A stretch of DNA of 64,000 nt from Prorocentrum cordatum (GCA_963575745.1 CAUYUJ010015280.1:279094-343093), one strand, 5' to 3'. Numbered from the stretch's first letter, positions 27,677 through 39,071 are shown. Made by a program: numbers and translations. The notes: generated by a model from the letters alone, not told the origin.

Positions 27677-30600
27677 GCCTGCCTGTTAATGCACATTGAT
27701 TCGTGTTTCGTAGATGTGTGCTCATGCTTTCACGACTGACATACTTGGTCAACGCGTCTGCTGCATTCTCGTGTGTCCCGACTTTCACAATACGAATCAC
27801 TCCCTCCTTAACTTTCTGCTGTAACCACAACTGACACACCTCAATATGTCTTACCTTCCCCAAGCCTCGTCTGCTTGCGATGGCAATCGCAGCTGTGGCG
27901 TCACTCTTCACTGTAATCTCAACTTCCAAGTTAAAGTCTCTCAATACTGCCTGAAGTCCTAAGCCCACTGATCCTCCTTTCACCAGTCCGTAATACTCTG
28001 CTTCACCTGACGATAACGCAATTACACTCTGAGTCGTGCTCCAGGACTTTATGAGATGTTTACCCCACATCACCACTCCCCCACTCGTAGACTTCCTCGT
28101 TCGCTTACATCCTGCGTAATCTGTGTCAGTCCAAATGGTTAACTCTTGGGGCTGCTCCTGATATTGATACACATAGCCGCTTCTGCTGTGGTACTTCAAA
28201 TACTTTCCTAACTTGACTAAACCTTTCCAAAAGCTCATCGTGGGCTTTGACATAGTCCTAGCGAGTTCCTTTACCGAATACTGTATGTCAGACCTGTCCT
28301 GAGCTAAGTAATTTGCTCTGGCTGTCAACGCTTGATATATTTTAGTCATGTTGGGCGAAAGTTCTTCCTCATCTCCCTCTTCAACTGGAATTCGCTCACC
28401 TGGCACTTCAGTTCTCACCTTTACTCCTTCTAGCTCAAGCTCTTTCACAATTATCTCTGCATGCCTTTGATCTGCCTCATACCTCAATCCTTCCTGTGTC
28501 CATTCCACAATCCTGTTAAGAATTCTGATCGCTTTCATGTCCACCTTCCCTGGTCCAAGTCGTCCTCTCACTTTCACTTCAAACTCCTCCTTAATTTTAT
28601 TTTCAAACCAGTCGAGATCATGATCACCTCCTAACAGCGCGAAATCATCTCCATGAGCTGTTAACCATAACGCTCGACTCTCATGCTTGAACACACATGG
28701 TGACGCAATTCCGCTCTTGAACCCAGCTTCGTTGGCAAAATCCATATAACAGTCCTCCCAGTTACTCGCAGCGTCTCTGGTTCCGTACATTGATTTTAAC
28801 AGCTTTCCGCACATACCTGGTTCATAGTCTTCATCTGGTAACCTGATAAATATGTCTTTCTTTGCTGGAGCGTAAAAGTAAGCTCGTTTGATGTCAATGA
28901 ATGCTAGCTTTAATCCTTTCTCACGCTCACCGTTCGTGAATCCAACTCCCTCGGTAACTGCCATTGAGAAAAGCAGTTTGTGTGCTTCCAGTGGAGGTGT
29001 AGCTGCGAATATGTTCTTTTCTTTGGAGTTGTATTTAACTTGCTGGGCTACCAGCCTTGATCTGTGGTCTGGGCTTAACTCATCTCCTTTGTTGATGTCT
29101 ATCCATCTGGTTCCGATGGGCGCCTTCCCCGTAATTTGCCAGCATACTTCCTCTTTCACTTTCTCGTAAACTTTGTGTTTTCTGAATTGCCCCATTTCTT
29201 CTTGACGTGCTTTCACAGTCAATTTCGGGTCGAGCTCGTTTCCTGTAACATCATCCCAAGCTTGAATAATCTCTTCGTTTTCTTTGTGGACAACGTTGAT
29301 CGTGTTCATCGGGAGAGGGTTAACTGTTCCAGTTCTTTCGCACGCCTCACACGTACTAGGCGTCTTGAGCCATCCCTCATGCTCACATGCACAGCATTTC
29401 CACTTGTGTGGAGCAATTTCGCCGACAGCTTCATACGTAAAGGTGGCGGAGGTGTTAACTGGCCCCTTCTTAAACATCCTCCTTCTCTCTTTCCCTGTGA
29501 TCTCATTCACGGGCCTGTCCTCGATAATTTTCCCGGTGTCTATGTTGGCGGTAATTCTCCTAATGCATGAACTCCATTGTGGTCCACTTGGTCCCGGCAA
29601 CATTAATCTTGGTCCCGGCAACATTAATCTTCGCGTTCCATAGTCTCTCCTCGTCCACGTAAACTGGTGCTTGTGCTTCCTATCTTCGTTCTCATGTTCA
29701 CACGCCCAGTTAATCTCGCCAATCTGCGCCTCACTTTGTTCTTCTTCTTCGACTTCCATGTTCGCTACTTCCTCTTCTTTAAATGTACCCCCTTGACGGC
29801 CGTCGATCTTCATTTGCTTTATAAGTCCTTTCAGTATCGCTCGACACAGTTTATCTGGGTAGACCTCTGATCTGTGCGTCCTACTACCACCAGTTAACTC
29901 TATGTGTCGATGTTGCCCTTTACATTTCCAACTTAACTCATGTCCGATGGCTGAACTGTTCGTCATGAACTTGGTAAGTTTCTGAATGAACATCTCTTCG
30001 CCTTTGACCACCTGCTTTAAGTCGTAACAGCACAAATCCCCATCGTATACTTTGACGTCCTTGTTTCTGAGCAGCCGTTGCACCGTTGAAGTGCCCCAGC
30101 TGGTTGCTCCTGCAGGGTGTTCAAACAGAAAGTATAACCCATTTCGCCGTTGAATTTCGCAGAGCTCCATTGCGAACGTCAAATGTTTGATCCCGTAATC
30201 TAACATCTGTTTCACGCGGTCGGCACCCAATCTTTTAAAGTTAAACGATTGAAGTCTGCTGAAGGCTGCGCACATGGGGCTCACCACCAGTAGTAGAGCC
30301 GCTTTGGATTTGACAATCTTTTTTGCTTTCACACGCATGGCCGGCACATTAAAATCCCATGGGTTACCATGTTGGTCTCGTGTCGTTAAATCCATTGCTA
30401 ATCCTGGTATCAATCCCATTTTTTCTGCCATTCCAGTAACTCTTACCGGCGAATACGCCTCTGTTACGTGCGCCTGAGTCTCGTGTTGGCATGCTCCATG
30501 GAGCCTGGTGGCTCTCCTTACCTCGTTTAATTGGCGCACGATGTTCAGTTCACCACTTGTCAACCATTCAACCAGTTCAGAGTCAAATCCCATCATGTTG

Positions 30601-32265
30601 AGTCCCAACTTGATGTCGTTTACCTCTGACATTTCTTCATCTTGTTCCATGTCAAGTTGCCGATGCTGAGTCGCCTGTTGATCTTCTTCGTCATGATCGT
30701 CCTCTGCTTTTCGTTTAACGGGTTCACGCGGGGGATCTTTCATTTCTTCATCTTCTACTTCGAACTCGGTCCATCCGGTCCAATAGCCGTTAAAGGGGTT
30801 TCCCATAGCCCATGTCTGATCGTCTCCATCTTTACCATACCAAGCATCTTCGTGCTCATGTATCTTGCCTCCGTCAATCATGATCGCGTGGGTATATCTT
30901 TTAGGCTTAAGTTTGTCCCAGTCCACTGGACACCCACCATTGGTGGGGAAGGCTAACTCTTTCCTCGGCCGTCGGTGCTGACATATAACTTTGTTCCCCT
31001 TTATTACCCACTCGTCCTTAGGTTCCTCAACTTTGGCGCTCGGCGGAGGTGGTGCGTTGATCCTCAGTTTCTTCGCTTGACTTTCTGATTCTTGTTCACG
31101 ATTTTCTGATGCACGACTTTTGCTCTCAAGCCTTAACTGGGCAGACGCTAGTCTTGCTTGGATGTTCGGGCTCTCTTGTTTCTTTAACCATTCAATGACT
31201 CGAGCCCTGCAATCGGCGTTGTGCGGCTTGTGCTCTTTGTCTCCTCTCACGAGGCAATTGCATCCGTAACACCCTGGCGTCGGTCCCATTTTCAAGTATT
31301 CATGTTTTTTAACTGCAATTCCTCTTGCAATGAGTGGCTTCGTCTCAGGCGCAGTTAACTCTTGCTCTGGTAGATCCATGGGTACCATGATCCTAGACTG
31401 TAATTTCATTCCCGCTGTGCTTGGGTCAGGCTGCCAAGGTAATCCCTTTATTTCGGTAATCTCGGCAATATTCCATCTTTCAGCGTCACTTCCCTTTCTT
31501 TTAAACTCGTGCGCCTTGATTGCGCCATGAGGCGTCCCAATAATCAGCTCTTGACTCTTCTCGTTTATGCCCAGGAACACTCCACTTTCCCATCTCATTT
31601 CGAGCTTCTCGCGACCTGTGTGCGCGGGTGTCTTTAAATACATGACACACTCACCGAACTCTGGGATTTGCTTGTTAAATTTTCGTCCCCTGCACCTCTC
31701 ATGAGCCGTCTTCCCATCCGTGTCTATTGTGAACTTGTTAATCAAAGAGGACGCATAACTCACCAGCCAAGGTATTAGCTGATGACTTTCTCCAAACTCA
31801 GTTTTATAATTGGCGTCCAGGGCGCTCTTTAACGTTCTGACCTGGCCCTGCACTGTTCTGACGGCTCTCTCAATTTCGCCATTGGCCTTTGAATCTCCCA
31901 CTGGGCTGACTTCAACTCCCATGTCAAGATCACACGAAGCTTTAATCCTATTGGCCAATGCTGTGATTGCCGCTTCCCCATCACTTTTGAGTATCACTTT
32001 CTTGTATCCGGTAAAACTTATCATGCCACATCCTACTTTTACCGAGTACGAGTCCACTCCCTTGTTCATTAACACTCTGCTCCAAGTCAATTTGGTTTCT
32101 CTGCAGTGCATGACCAAAATTGGGTTGCCATTGCTGCTGCTTTCCCCTTCATCTTTTCTTCCTTTAAGCCACATGTAGTCCATTGAAATTACTGGCACGT
32201 TCCCGTTCCCCTCTCTTTTGCGTCTACGGTGATTGCGTATGCGAGCTTTTCCTCTGACGCAATGC
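27648..32265 (-). CDS. pol: copia pol polyprotein: integrase core, zinc finger, methyltransferase-like, RT, RNase H
   Basis: The open frame runs 27648-32450, but its first ~62 codons are LINE sequence; copia coding resumes at HCVRGKA. Numbering from that open frame: integrase D91 (SMDYMW), D157 (LKSDGEA) and E194 (NGEIERA). A cysteine-rich finger follows at 394-414 (CYGCNC...HNADC). Residues 666-885 resemble a cytosine-5 methyltransferase fold (SPMC 724-727, FEHP 776-779). A zinc-ribbon-like CxxC pair sits at 1019-1037. RT has IDIKRAYFYA (D1186) and HGDD (1266-1269). RNase H has TDTDYAG, SSGEAEYYG, KSDATAA and THENAADAL, all four acidic positions intact. Pol is expected to be made by -1 frameshifting from gag; its first part lies at 39136-39390, cut off by the LINE. 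The segment LMLPGPR/LMLPGPS near residue 945 is a short in-frame duplication. Confidence 0.92.
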
Positions 32266-32421
32266 TTTTTTTTGGGGGGGGCCACGGCGGCCAGACCTGT
32301 TTGTAAGCGGCTGCCTGGGCAGCCCTTCAGAACAACGCCAGCAAAGGGACCAGCAATCGACCACGGACTCATTTCCCAAGGAGGGAGGATGTCCCTTGGC
32401 CACTCGCCAGTCCCCCAGGCA

Positions 32422-34251
32422 TTAGTCTGACCCCGACTCCGAGTCCACAAGGCGGTTCGGAGTCAGAGGGGCTTCATCTTCCTCGCGCAACGGCAAGTCG
32501 GACATGCCCCTCATCCCCACACGGGGGTCAGACACAGTGGAGGTGCCACGCACGGGAGCCTCTGTCATTGCACCAGGCTCCCTGCCCTCCAACAAAACAC
32601 GGGCTTCGGCTTCCTCAGCCTCGAACAAAGCATCAAAAACTTCGTCTCCTGGTGCAGGGTCCTGCACTCTCGGAGCTTCTTGCTGTCCTCCCCGCCCACC
32701 GCTCCCGAAGTCCACCCGCACCCCCGTTTCTCTCTCAGCAATCCTAGCCCTCAGAGGGGCCAGACACGCCAGATGAGACGAGCACGGCGGAATGAGATGA
32801 ACCCGCGAAGCGGTGGCGAAAGCACGCACCGCAGCTCCTGACGCTGGCCGTTCAGGAGCTGCACAAGATACTGCGACATTGCGCTGAGGGTGGAGGCCTC
32901 TCTTGAGCCTACTCAGCACACTGGCACCTGCACTGTGTTCCCTTGGATCACACTTCCCTGCCAGATTACGCACTTTTTCTTGCGAGTAGCTACCGCAAAG
33001 CATACAAAACACCAGGGGCAGCTCCTCATCACCTACTTGCGTACTAGCTAACTTGTGGCCGTGGGAGGGGGCCTCAGAGAGCAGCTTGGTGAGGCTTCTC
33101 GAGAGACCCTTACACCCCACCTCTGGCCTATCTTGGAGGAGTCTCCCATAAAAACTTAAACACTTGGCGCACCTGTGACCCCACAGCCAGGGTTCCCAGT
33201 CGTGCCAGCTCGTTGCGCAATCAATGACCTTGCGCTGGCGCTCACGACGGGGCGGGCGTTGGTGGTGCACCCTAGGAAAACACGGCCACACATTCGCCAC
33301 AAGGCGTGCGACCGTTTCGAGACTCTCGATCGAACTATCTAACTGCTGCCAATCGGCGGGCGCGGGTCTGGGATGGAGGTCAAGGGCTCCTTTCGCTTCC
33401 CGATCCGCTCGCCAGTTAGCCTGGCCTATCCACCGCTCAGGTGGTGGCAGTTGCTCGATGTCTTCTAACTTCCTATGGGCTGGGGTGTGAACAGCTGGGG
33501 CATACTCTTGATTCTTCATATGGAGCAAGGCCCCCCTTCTCAACCCTCCATAACGTTGCTTGGCCGTCACTTGGCATGACGGTTCCATGTTATGCAGTTT
33601 GACGGCATTCATGCAGTCGCTGTACAACGTCGGCCCATGATTTGGCACGTATATAGGTAACAAAGCGAGCTGGAGCTGTTCTGCCGCTTGGCTGGTTTGG
33701 GGTAGGCTCGGCCACACAACTCCTTTTGCAACATATCTCTGCACACCCTCCGCATCAAAGAAAACCCACGAGTACGCCGCCCTCGAGAGTTCTCTGATGG
33801 TGTGCCTGGCGCACGACCCATCTCCTGCTTGGAAAAAGGCGGACCCATCAAACTGCTCCCACTCCACTTTTTGCCCATTCATGTCGAAAAGCTCAGGCTC
33901 GTGCACATCCGAAAGGTTCGGCCACTCGGCCGCTGGGTGCTGAAACTTGAGGGCCTCGAAAAACTGCGTGTCCCCGCACTGAGCACGCTCGATAAAGGCC
34001 GTGGAGACGTCGGCAGCCTGCCTTGCCGCGACGACCTCCTCGCGCTGGCATCTGAAGATCCTGTGGCCTACTGAGTCGGGCTCTTGACACAGGGGGCAGA
34101 GGCCTGGTGTGATGTATCCTGACCGCAAAGCCCTGTCCTCGGTCCAGAGCCCTTCACAAAAACACGCCATCACTAAGTATTTACCCTGGGCGTTGAGACC
34201 GATACCTTTTATCCCAGACCTAGTAATGCGTCGGATCGGTTCAACACACAC
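32422..34251 (-). CDS. LINE ORF2, C-terminal part: zinc finger and RNase H
   Basis: In the same frame as the upstream piece 34315-37800 and separated from it only by TGA at 34315-34317 plus 21 sense codons. Early in it is CPLCQEPDSVGHRIFRC, the C-x2-C-x7-H-x4-C finger that follows RT in many LINEs. An RNase H domain follows with FDGSAFF (first Asp), SQAAEQLQLALL (Glu), LYSDCMNAV (Asp) and NWRADREAKGA (last Asp), so all four metal ligands appear present. The C-terminal quarter is Arg/Ser/Glu-rich and unassigned. It ends shortly before the A8 tail. Independent initiation is unlikely; it reads as the rest of ORF2 after a nonsense change. Confidence 0.82.
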   Translation of the reverse strand: MCVEPIRRITRSGIKGIGLNAQGKYLVMACFCEGLWTEDRALRSGYITPGLCPLCQEPDSVGHRIFRCQREEVVAARQAADVSTAFIERAQCGDTQFFEALKFQHPAAEWPNLSDVHEPELFDMNGQKVEWEQFDGSAFFQAGDGSCARHTIRELSRAAYSWVFFDAEGVQRYVAKGVVWPSLPQTSQAAEQLQLALLPIYVPNHGPTLYSDCMNAVKLHNMEPSCQVTAKQRYGGLRRGALLHMKNQEYAPAVHTPAHRKLEDIEQLPPPERWIGQANWRADREAKGALDLHPRPAPADWQQLDSSIESLETVARLVANVWPCFPRVHHQRPPRRERQRKVIDCATSWHDWEPWLWGHRCAKCLSFYGRLLQDRPEVGCKGLSRSLTKLLSEAPSHGHKLASTQVGDEELPLVFCMLCGSYSQEKVRNLAGKCDPREHSAGASVLSRLKRGLHPQRNVAVSCAAPERPASGAAVRAFATASRVHLIPPCSSHLACLAPLRARIAERETGVRVDFGSGGRGGQQEAPRVQDPAPGDEVFDALFEAEEAEARVLLEGREPGAMTEAPVRGTSTVSDPRVGMRGMSDLPLREEDEAPLTPNRLVDSESGSD

Positions 34252-34314
34252 TCTGGTCCCAGGGGTCCACCCGAGCTTTTCCCCCAGGACGCGCTCGTGG
34301 TGCCTCTGAACCCC

Positions 34315-37300
34315 TCAAGAGAGCCAGTGTCCCATCATGGACGGGGTGGTGTACAGCAGGGATATCTCCACGCCATTATCATCGCGCCAGTCGAGGGGGG
34401 TGTAGGCTTCCCACCCGATGCGCTGCAAGGAGAGGTGCATTCGACTGATCGGGCCTTTGCTTTTAGCCCAGTTGTGGCCTGCGGTCGGGACGGTCCGCCA
34501 CATACTGCACAGCTCCTGAATCGAGAAGAAGGCGTGCTCGGGGCGCGTGGTGGCCATCCAGACCGCATGTGACCACGCCAGCGCAGGGGCGATCATGCTC
34601 CTCCACACGGGGTCACCTAGGAGCGCCGTCTTGGCTCTCAACGAGACCCCAGCATGCCTGGGAGCCTGGAACGACAACATCACACTACGCGCTCGCTTAA
34701 GTTCCGCGTCGCTCATCCCGACCACGGTGTCCCCGAAGCTTAATCCAGGTTTGACCCCCGCCGTGTAGATTTTCCCAATCCTGAAACGCTCCCTGGGGAG
34801 GGCCTTCCTATACTTACACAAGATCCTGTGTCTCTTGATCATATCTTTTATCCTGCATCGTCTTTTGTTCAGATGGCCTTTCTTACCCCGTTCGCCCCCA
34901 GGGGCGAGGTCGCACCCTAAGGTCACCATGTGGGTCCCGACCTGACCCGCCAATTTGTCGAGCTGCTCCCCGAGGCGACAAGCAACCCTGGGGGACGATC
35001 CAAAGGTCATCAACTTATCATGGGCTAAATTGACTCCGAGCTCCTGCTTGAAAACGCGGTGCAAGTCCTGCGCCGCAGCAGTGAGTGCGTGGATGACCTC
35101 GGTCTCGGAGCCGTACGCTGAGACCGTGTCATCGTCCACATACGACGCCAGGTCAATACTGGGGTTCCGTCTCACGAAACCGTCGAAAGGCTCGAGCGCA
35201 TACACTCGCACAAAGATATCGTTAAACATCGACCCCGCTGGCAGCCCGCTTTTAGCGCGCAACACCGCCAGCGCATGATCCGTGCCTAAACGCAGGACCC
35301 GAGGGCCCCTCCAAAAGTTGTATGTGACTTTGAGCACCACGGGGTCGAGGCCAGCTCTCTGGCCCCTGTCGCGCAGAAGTCCCAGGTCGAAACTTTCATA
35401 GTACTTCGAGCCATCCCACGAAAACCCCGCAGTGACCCCGCCTTCAGCCACTCGGGCCTCCGCTTTGACCGCCTGGTTCCACACGCTTCCTTCCGCCGAC
35501 TTCCCAGCACCGAAGGCCCAGTACCTGCGCGGGTGACGATCGTTGAAGGACGTCAGCTTCGATCTCCGAAGCCGCTCCCAAAGCCTAACTGGGGAGGAAC
35601 ACAACAGAATCGGGCGCAACCCACCTTTCGCCTTTTCCAAGAGGGGGAAGAGCATCCAGTACAACGCCCGAGGAAAGAGACCTATCTTTTCAACACACTG
35701 AAAAATGCACGCCAGGGTGTCGAGGCCCGTGTCCGACATACAAGCGAACTGCCGCACGTGCACCCCATCCAGGGACTGAGCTGTGTGCGGCGAGAACATC
35801 TTGGCTGCAGCTCGCAGCTCCGCCGCGGTGGCTCGCTCAAAACAGTGCCTATCTGGGACTTCAACAGGGGGTGGGGTGGTGGTGGCATTCCAATATCCTC
35901 CCAAAACATTGGCTTCATGGGCTAACAACTCCCTCGGGTCCGACGTGAAGGTCCCAGGACTGGTTTCTATCACCGTCGGTTGCCACTTGGCCTTCAACCT
36001 CGTAAGCCCATGCATCTTTCGGGCCGACCCCGCCAGGGCCTCGGTCTGCCACTGGTCCCAGCTCTGCTTAGCTTTTCGATCCAGCCCGTCACGGGCCGCT
36101 TGAAAGTCCTCAGCCCAATCCTCTAAAGTCTCCGAGCAGTGATCGATCCATCCCGCGAGGGCCACCAGGTCTTGCGGCCATGCCGCCGCCAGCTCGCGTG
36201 CCTTGCGGACAGTAAGATCCAATCTCGGAGACAAACCTTCAGCTTCAAATGGCTGAGAGACAATCTGCACAAGGTTAAGGGCAGCCTGCACTTCACTATG
36301 ATCAATGAACTTGTCAGCTTGGACGAGGATGCGCTGACTAGTGTTCCTAAGGTCATTCATCCCCTGTTGCAGCCACACCCATCCCTCCCCGATGCGCACC
36401 TCATCATCATCTTTGCACTTCGGGGGGGTCATAACAGGCACCCACTTAGCCTGCAGCTGCTTACCTTTAAGTCCTTTACGTTTGATGGGGGTGCCCGTTC
36501 TACTTTCTAACTCTAACTCCATCGCGTCCGAGAAAGCTTTCCACGCACTGTCCAGGATCCCCCAAACAAGCCCAACCTCGTCCTGGTCGGCCCTGCGGTT
36601 CGCTTCTTCGGCCACAGCTTGGGCCACGGACCAGTCGATCGGGGGGGGGGTGGGGCCGACGGGCAAATCCACTGGGAGTTTTTGGTGAGTCTGGTACACC
36701 AGCTGCCGCAGCTTGGTTGCCCCAGGCCTTAATCGAAGCTGCACAGGGCGGTGGGGCCTCTTCGGCCACGTGCTGTCGACCACGGTGGTCTGCACAAGCT
36801 TGCAGAAGGCCGCGGACGCCATGAAATAATCAATCTTGGTGTTTGCTTTCGGCGTGGCGCACGTTTCGATACTGGGCTGCATTATCGTCATGGAGGCCTT
36901 GCGAGGCATGCCGGACGCCTCCGCGACCACGGCCGAGAAATTCCAATCCGCAGCAAACACCGAGAGATGCACACCTTCTAAGACTTCACCTGCATGTCTT
37001 AAAATCTGGAGGTTCCGCTTGCTCAGCCCCTCACTGGTGAACATGTACGCGCATCCCGCTAGCAGCTCTGGCCATCCTGGAATATCGATCGTAGCGAAAA
37101 CCAGCCTGTGTTGAACAAGTATGCCTCTAGGTAGCTTAGTGGGCCACCTCAGGCCGATGGACGTCCGCGCAAGTATCGCCACTCCAGCTGACGTTTGCCC
37201 ACCTGCGCACTTGACCGACGGGGCGCAAAGCATGTTCCAGCCTAAACTCTTAGCAGCCGAAGTTCTCGCCGCCAGGTCCTCATCAGTAATTCCTATTTCC

Positions 37301-37800
37301 TGTGCAAACACCACCAGGGCCTGTGTACTCCTCAGCCTCTTCCTGAGTGTGCCCCAGCTGTTACCGTTATATGATTCAAAAACAAGCGTCTGACCCTCCA
37401 GGTCAGCAGGGGCGGCGGCTTTAGGCGGTAAGCCAACTCCGTGTGCCGTGACACGCAAACCAGTGCACTTGGGCCCCAGGTGGGGCCGCACACGGGCACT
37501 GTCACGCAAAAATGGCGGCTGCGGGACCTCAGAGGGACTCATGTGCTCGGGCACTGCCTTGTCCCTGGCGACTCGCTCCTCGTTATCCTCGCTAAACTTG
37601 ATACCCTGTCCGTACTGCAGCACGTCCAGTAGGTACCACACTGCCTTCAGGTCCACGTAGGTCTGAAGGCTGAGCCACTTCTCGTCGCACGTAACCTCGA
37701 AGAAGTGCACAGCGTCATCAGGTAAGGCTTGAGGAACTTCTGACCTTGCATCGTCAGTAGCCTGTCGCCGATGATCACCTTCGCCAGGAACATCTGGCAT
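34315..37800 (-). CDS. LINE ORF2, N-terminal part: APE-type endonuclease and reverse transcriptase
   Basis: The 1161-codon frame begins inside ORF1 (overlap 37647-37800, different frame). An exonuclease/endonuclease/phosphatase domain occupies about residues 135-350: FESYNGNSW (Asn), FAQEIGI (catalytic Glu), FAADWNFS (Asp/Asn), KIDYFMAS (Asp) and a terminal RPHRPVQL (His). The RT follows, with GFSWDGSKYYESFDL as motif A, AKSGLPAGSMFND as motif B and SYVDDDTVS as motif C (about residue 883). The frame ends in TGA after GHWLS, but the same frame continues for 631 more codons to 32422, so the stop is probably a nonsense mutation, for example CGA to TGA. The element would otherwise be intact. Target-primed reverse transcription is the expected mechanism. 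Confidence 0.88.
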   Translation of the reverse strand: MPDVPGEGDHRRQATDDARSEVPQALPDDAVHFFEVTCDEKWLSLQTYVDLKAVWYLLDVLQYGQGIKFSEDNEERVARDKAVPEHMSPSEVPQPPFLRDSARVRPHLGPKCTGLRVTAHGVGLPPKAAAPADLEGQTLVFESYNGNSWGTLRKRLRSTQALVVFAQEIGITDEDLAARTSAAKSLGWNMLCAPSVKCAGGQTSAGVAILARTSIGLRWPTKLPRGILVQHRLVFATIDIPGWPELLAGCAYMFTSEGLSKRNLQILRHAGEVLEGVHLSVFAADWNFSAVVAEASGMPRKASMTIMQPSIETCATPKANTKIDYFMASAAFCKLVQTTVVDSTWPKRPHRPVQLRLRPGATKLRQLVYQTHQKLPVDLPVGPTPPPIDWSVAQAVAEEANRRADQDEVGLVWGILDSAWKAFSDAMELELESRTGTPIKRKGLKGKQLQAKWVPVMTPPKCKDDDEVRIGEGWVWLQQGMNDLRNTSQRILVQADKFIDHSEVQAALNLVQIVSQPFEAEGLSPRLDLTVRKARELAAAWPQDLVALAGWIDHCSETLEDWAEDFQAARDGLDRKAKQSWDQWQTEALAGSARKMHGLTRLKAKWQPTVIETSPGTFTSDPRELLAHEANVLGGYWNATTTPPPVEVPDRHCFERATAAELRAAAKMFSPHTAQSLDGVHVRQFACMSDTGLDTLACIFQCVEKIGLFPRALYWMLFPLLEKAKGGLRPILLCSSPVRLWERLRRSKLTSFNDRHPRRYWAFGAGKSAEGSVWNQAVKAEARVAEGGVTAGFSWDGSKYYESFDLGLLRDRGQRAGLDPVVLKVTYNFWRGPRVLRLGTDHALAVLRAKSGLPAGSMFNDIFVRVYALEPFDGFVRRNPSIDLASYVDDDTVSAYGSETEVIHALTAAAQDLHRVFKQELGVNLAHDKLMTFGSSPRVACRLGEQLDKLAGQVGTHMVTLGCDLAPGGERGKKGHLNKRRCRIKDMIKRHRILCKYRKALPRERFRIGKIYTAGVKPGLSFGDTVVGMSDAELKRARSVMLSFQAPRHAGVSLRAKTALLGDPVWRSMIAPALAWSHAVWMATTRPEHAFFSIQELCSMWRTVPTAGHNWAKSKGPISRMHLSLQRIGWEAYTPLDWRDDNGVEISLLYTTPSMMGHWLS

Positions 37801-39071
37801 GCGTCCGACGCCCTCAGATCCCGAAGAACCTGAGGTATGTTTTTCATCACTGCATGAAGCAAAAGGTTTGGAGGAGAATCTCGCCGCCGTCCGCGTCGAG
37901 CCATGCCACCTAGCCCATGACGGTGCGTGGCTAAAGCTGCGGCGCGGTCTTCGGCTTCTTGAGCTGAGCGCCCAGCAGGGCTTGCTTGGGTGAAAGCACG
38001 CTTGTCACCGCGGTGTTTCTCCCAGAAAGCCTCTGCCGCTGCCTCGTCCTGGAACGCGTCATCCATCTCCTCGTCGTGTGGCGTGGGCACCTGCTCACCG
38101 TCGTCGACGTTGGATTCAGCGTCTGCATCAGGGCCAGAGGCAGCTCGATGCACAGCAAACAACTTAACAAACTCCTTGAACTCGGCCGTCTCGAGCATGG
38201 ACTTGATCGCGCCCTTGCCTTCCAAAGCCTCAGGAGGAAGGGAGAAGTCGACGGGCCTCTTGTCGCCCATGTCAGTTGCCTGACCAGGGAGTGACTGCAC
38301 GTGCTGCCTCTGAAGTTCAGCGACCTCAGCCTCCGCGGCGATCTTGCGTGCCCTGATCTCGTCCGTCTTGACATTGAGCTCATCGAGCAACTTGATGTGC
38401 TCCTCCAGCTCTGTCGTGACCTTCTCCATCCTAGTAGTAGCACGAGCCAAGCGATGCCCCACATTGGTTTGCTGCGTGATACTCGGCTTCTTGCTCTCGA
38501 TCTCTGAGCGCACGGCTTTGAGCTTGGTCTCAAGCAGCGTCCGTGCCTCGATCGTGTCGTCGCTCTTGCCACAGGCCTTGATCGCGCCCTCCAGCTCGAG
38601 CACTCGCGCCTGCAGCGGATCTTGTCCATCACCACCGCCGCCATTGGACTGCGTGCCCCCATGTTGTCCAGGCCCCTGTCCAGTGGCGGGGGCACGGGCA
38701 GCCTTGGTAGCACCTCCGATGACCTGGTCCAGCTTCTTCTGCAACTCTGCCAGCTTGGATTCCAGTTTGGCCTCACGCCGCGAGCCAGCAGCAGGAGGAC
38801 GGCCGCGGCCAGACTCCAGCCGAGGAGGGCTCCCGCCGCCGCCAAAGGACTTGGCGCGCTGCAGCACGAACGCGGGGGCCTTCGCCCCGCAGCGGCACCG
38901 CAGCCTGCACGCCCAGTTGCTGGTGAGCCCGCAGCTCTGGCAGCCCCAGAAAGGCGTCTTGGGGCCGCGGACCACATCTGCACCATCCATGAAGGCCGCC
39001 GCACAACTGCGCCTGCGACCGAATCCCTCGGAGCGCCGAGGGGCGAAAGACTTGCACCTCCAGGTGCTCAC
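37647..39071 (-). CDS. LINE ORF1: RanBP2-like zinc finger and coiled coil
   Basis: The 474-codon frame opens with GTG at 39071 and is open further upstream to near 39130 without an ATG, so the true start is unclear. Residues 42-62 (FWGCQSCGLTSNWACRLRCR then CG) have the W-x-C-x2-C ... N-x2-C-x-x-C spacing of a RanBP2-type finger. Residues 100-130 (KLESKLAELQKKLDQVIGG) and 150-270 are heptad-rich and Lys/Glu-rich, typical of ORF1 coiled coils. Its end overlaps ORF2 by 154 bases in another frame. The late segment ACQMFLAKVIIGDRLLTMQG looks coding in this frame while HFFEVTCDEKWLSLQTYV looks coding in the next, so ORF1-ORF2 may once have been joined or use a frameshift. Confidence 0.75.
   Translation of the reverse strand: MSTWRCKSFAPRRSEGFGRRRSCAAAFMDGADVVRGPKTPFWGCQSCGLTSNWACRLRCRCGAKAPAFVLQRAKSFGGGGSPPRLESGRGRPPAAGSRREAKLESKLAELQKKLDQVIGGATKAARAPATGQGPGQHGGTQSNGGGGDGQDPLQARVLELEGAIKACGKSDDTIEARTLLETKLKAVRSEIESKKPSITQQTNVGHRLARATTRMEKVTTELEEHIKLLDELNVKTDEIRARKIAAEAEVAELQRQHVQSLPGQATDMGDKRPVDFSLPPEALEGKGAIKSMLETAEFKEFVKLFAVHRAASGPDADAESNVDDGEQVPTPHDEEMDDAFQDEAAAEAFWEKHRGDKRAFTQASPAGRSAQEAEDRAAALATHRHGLGGMARRGRRRDSPPNLLLHAVMKNIPQVLRDLRASDACQMFLAKVIIGDRLLTMQGQKFLKPYLMTLCTSSRLRATRSGSAFRPTWT

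Noticed and set aside
32266-32450. Start of pol at the first Met of the open frame (MWTRSRGQT...)
   Set aside because: The first 60 or so codons come from the LINE 3' end; copia sequence starts after the A8 run.
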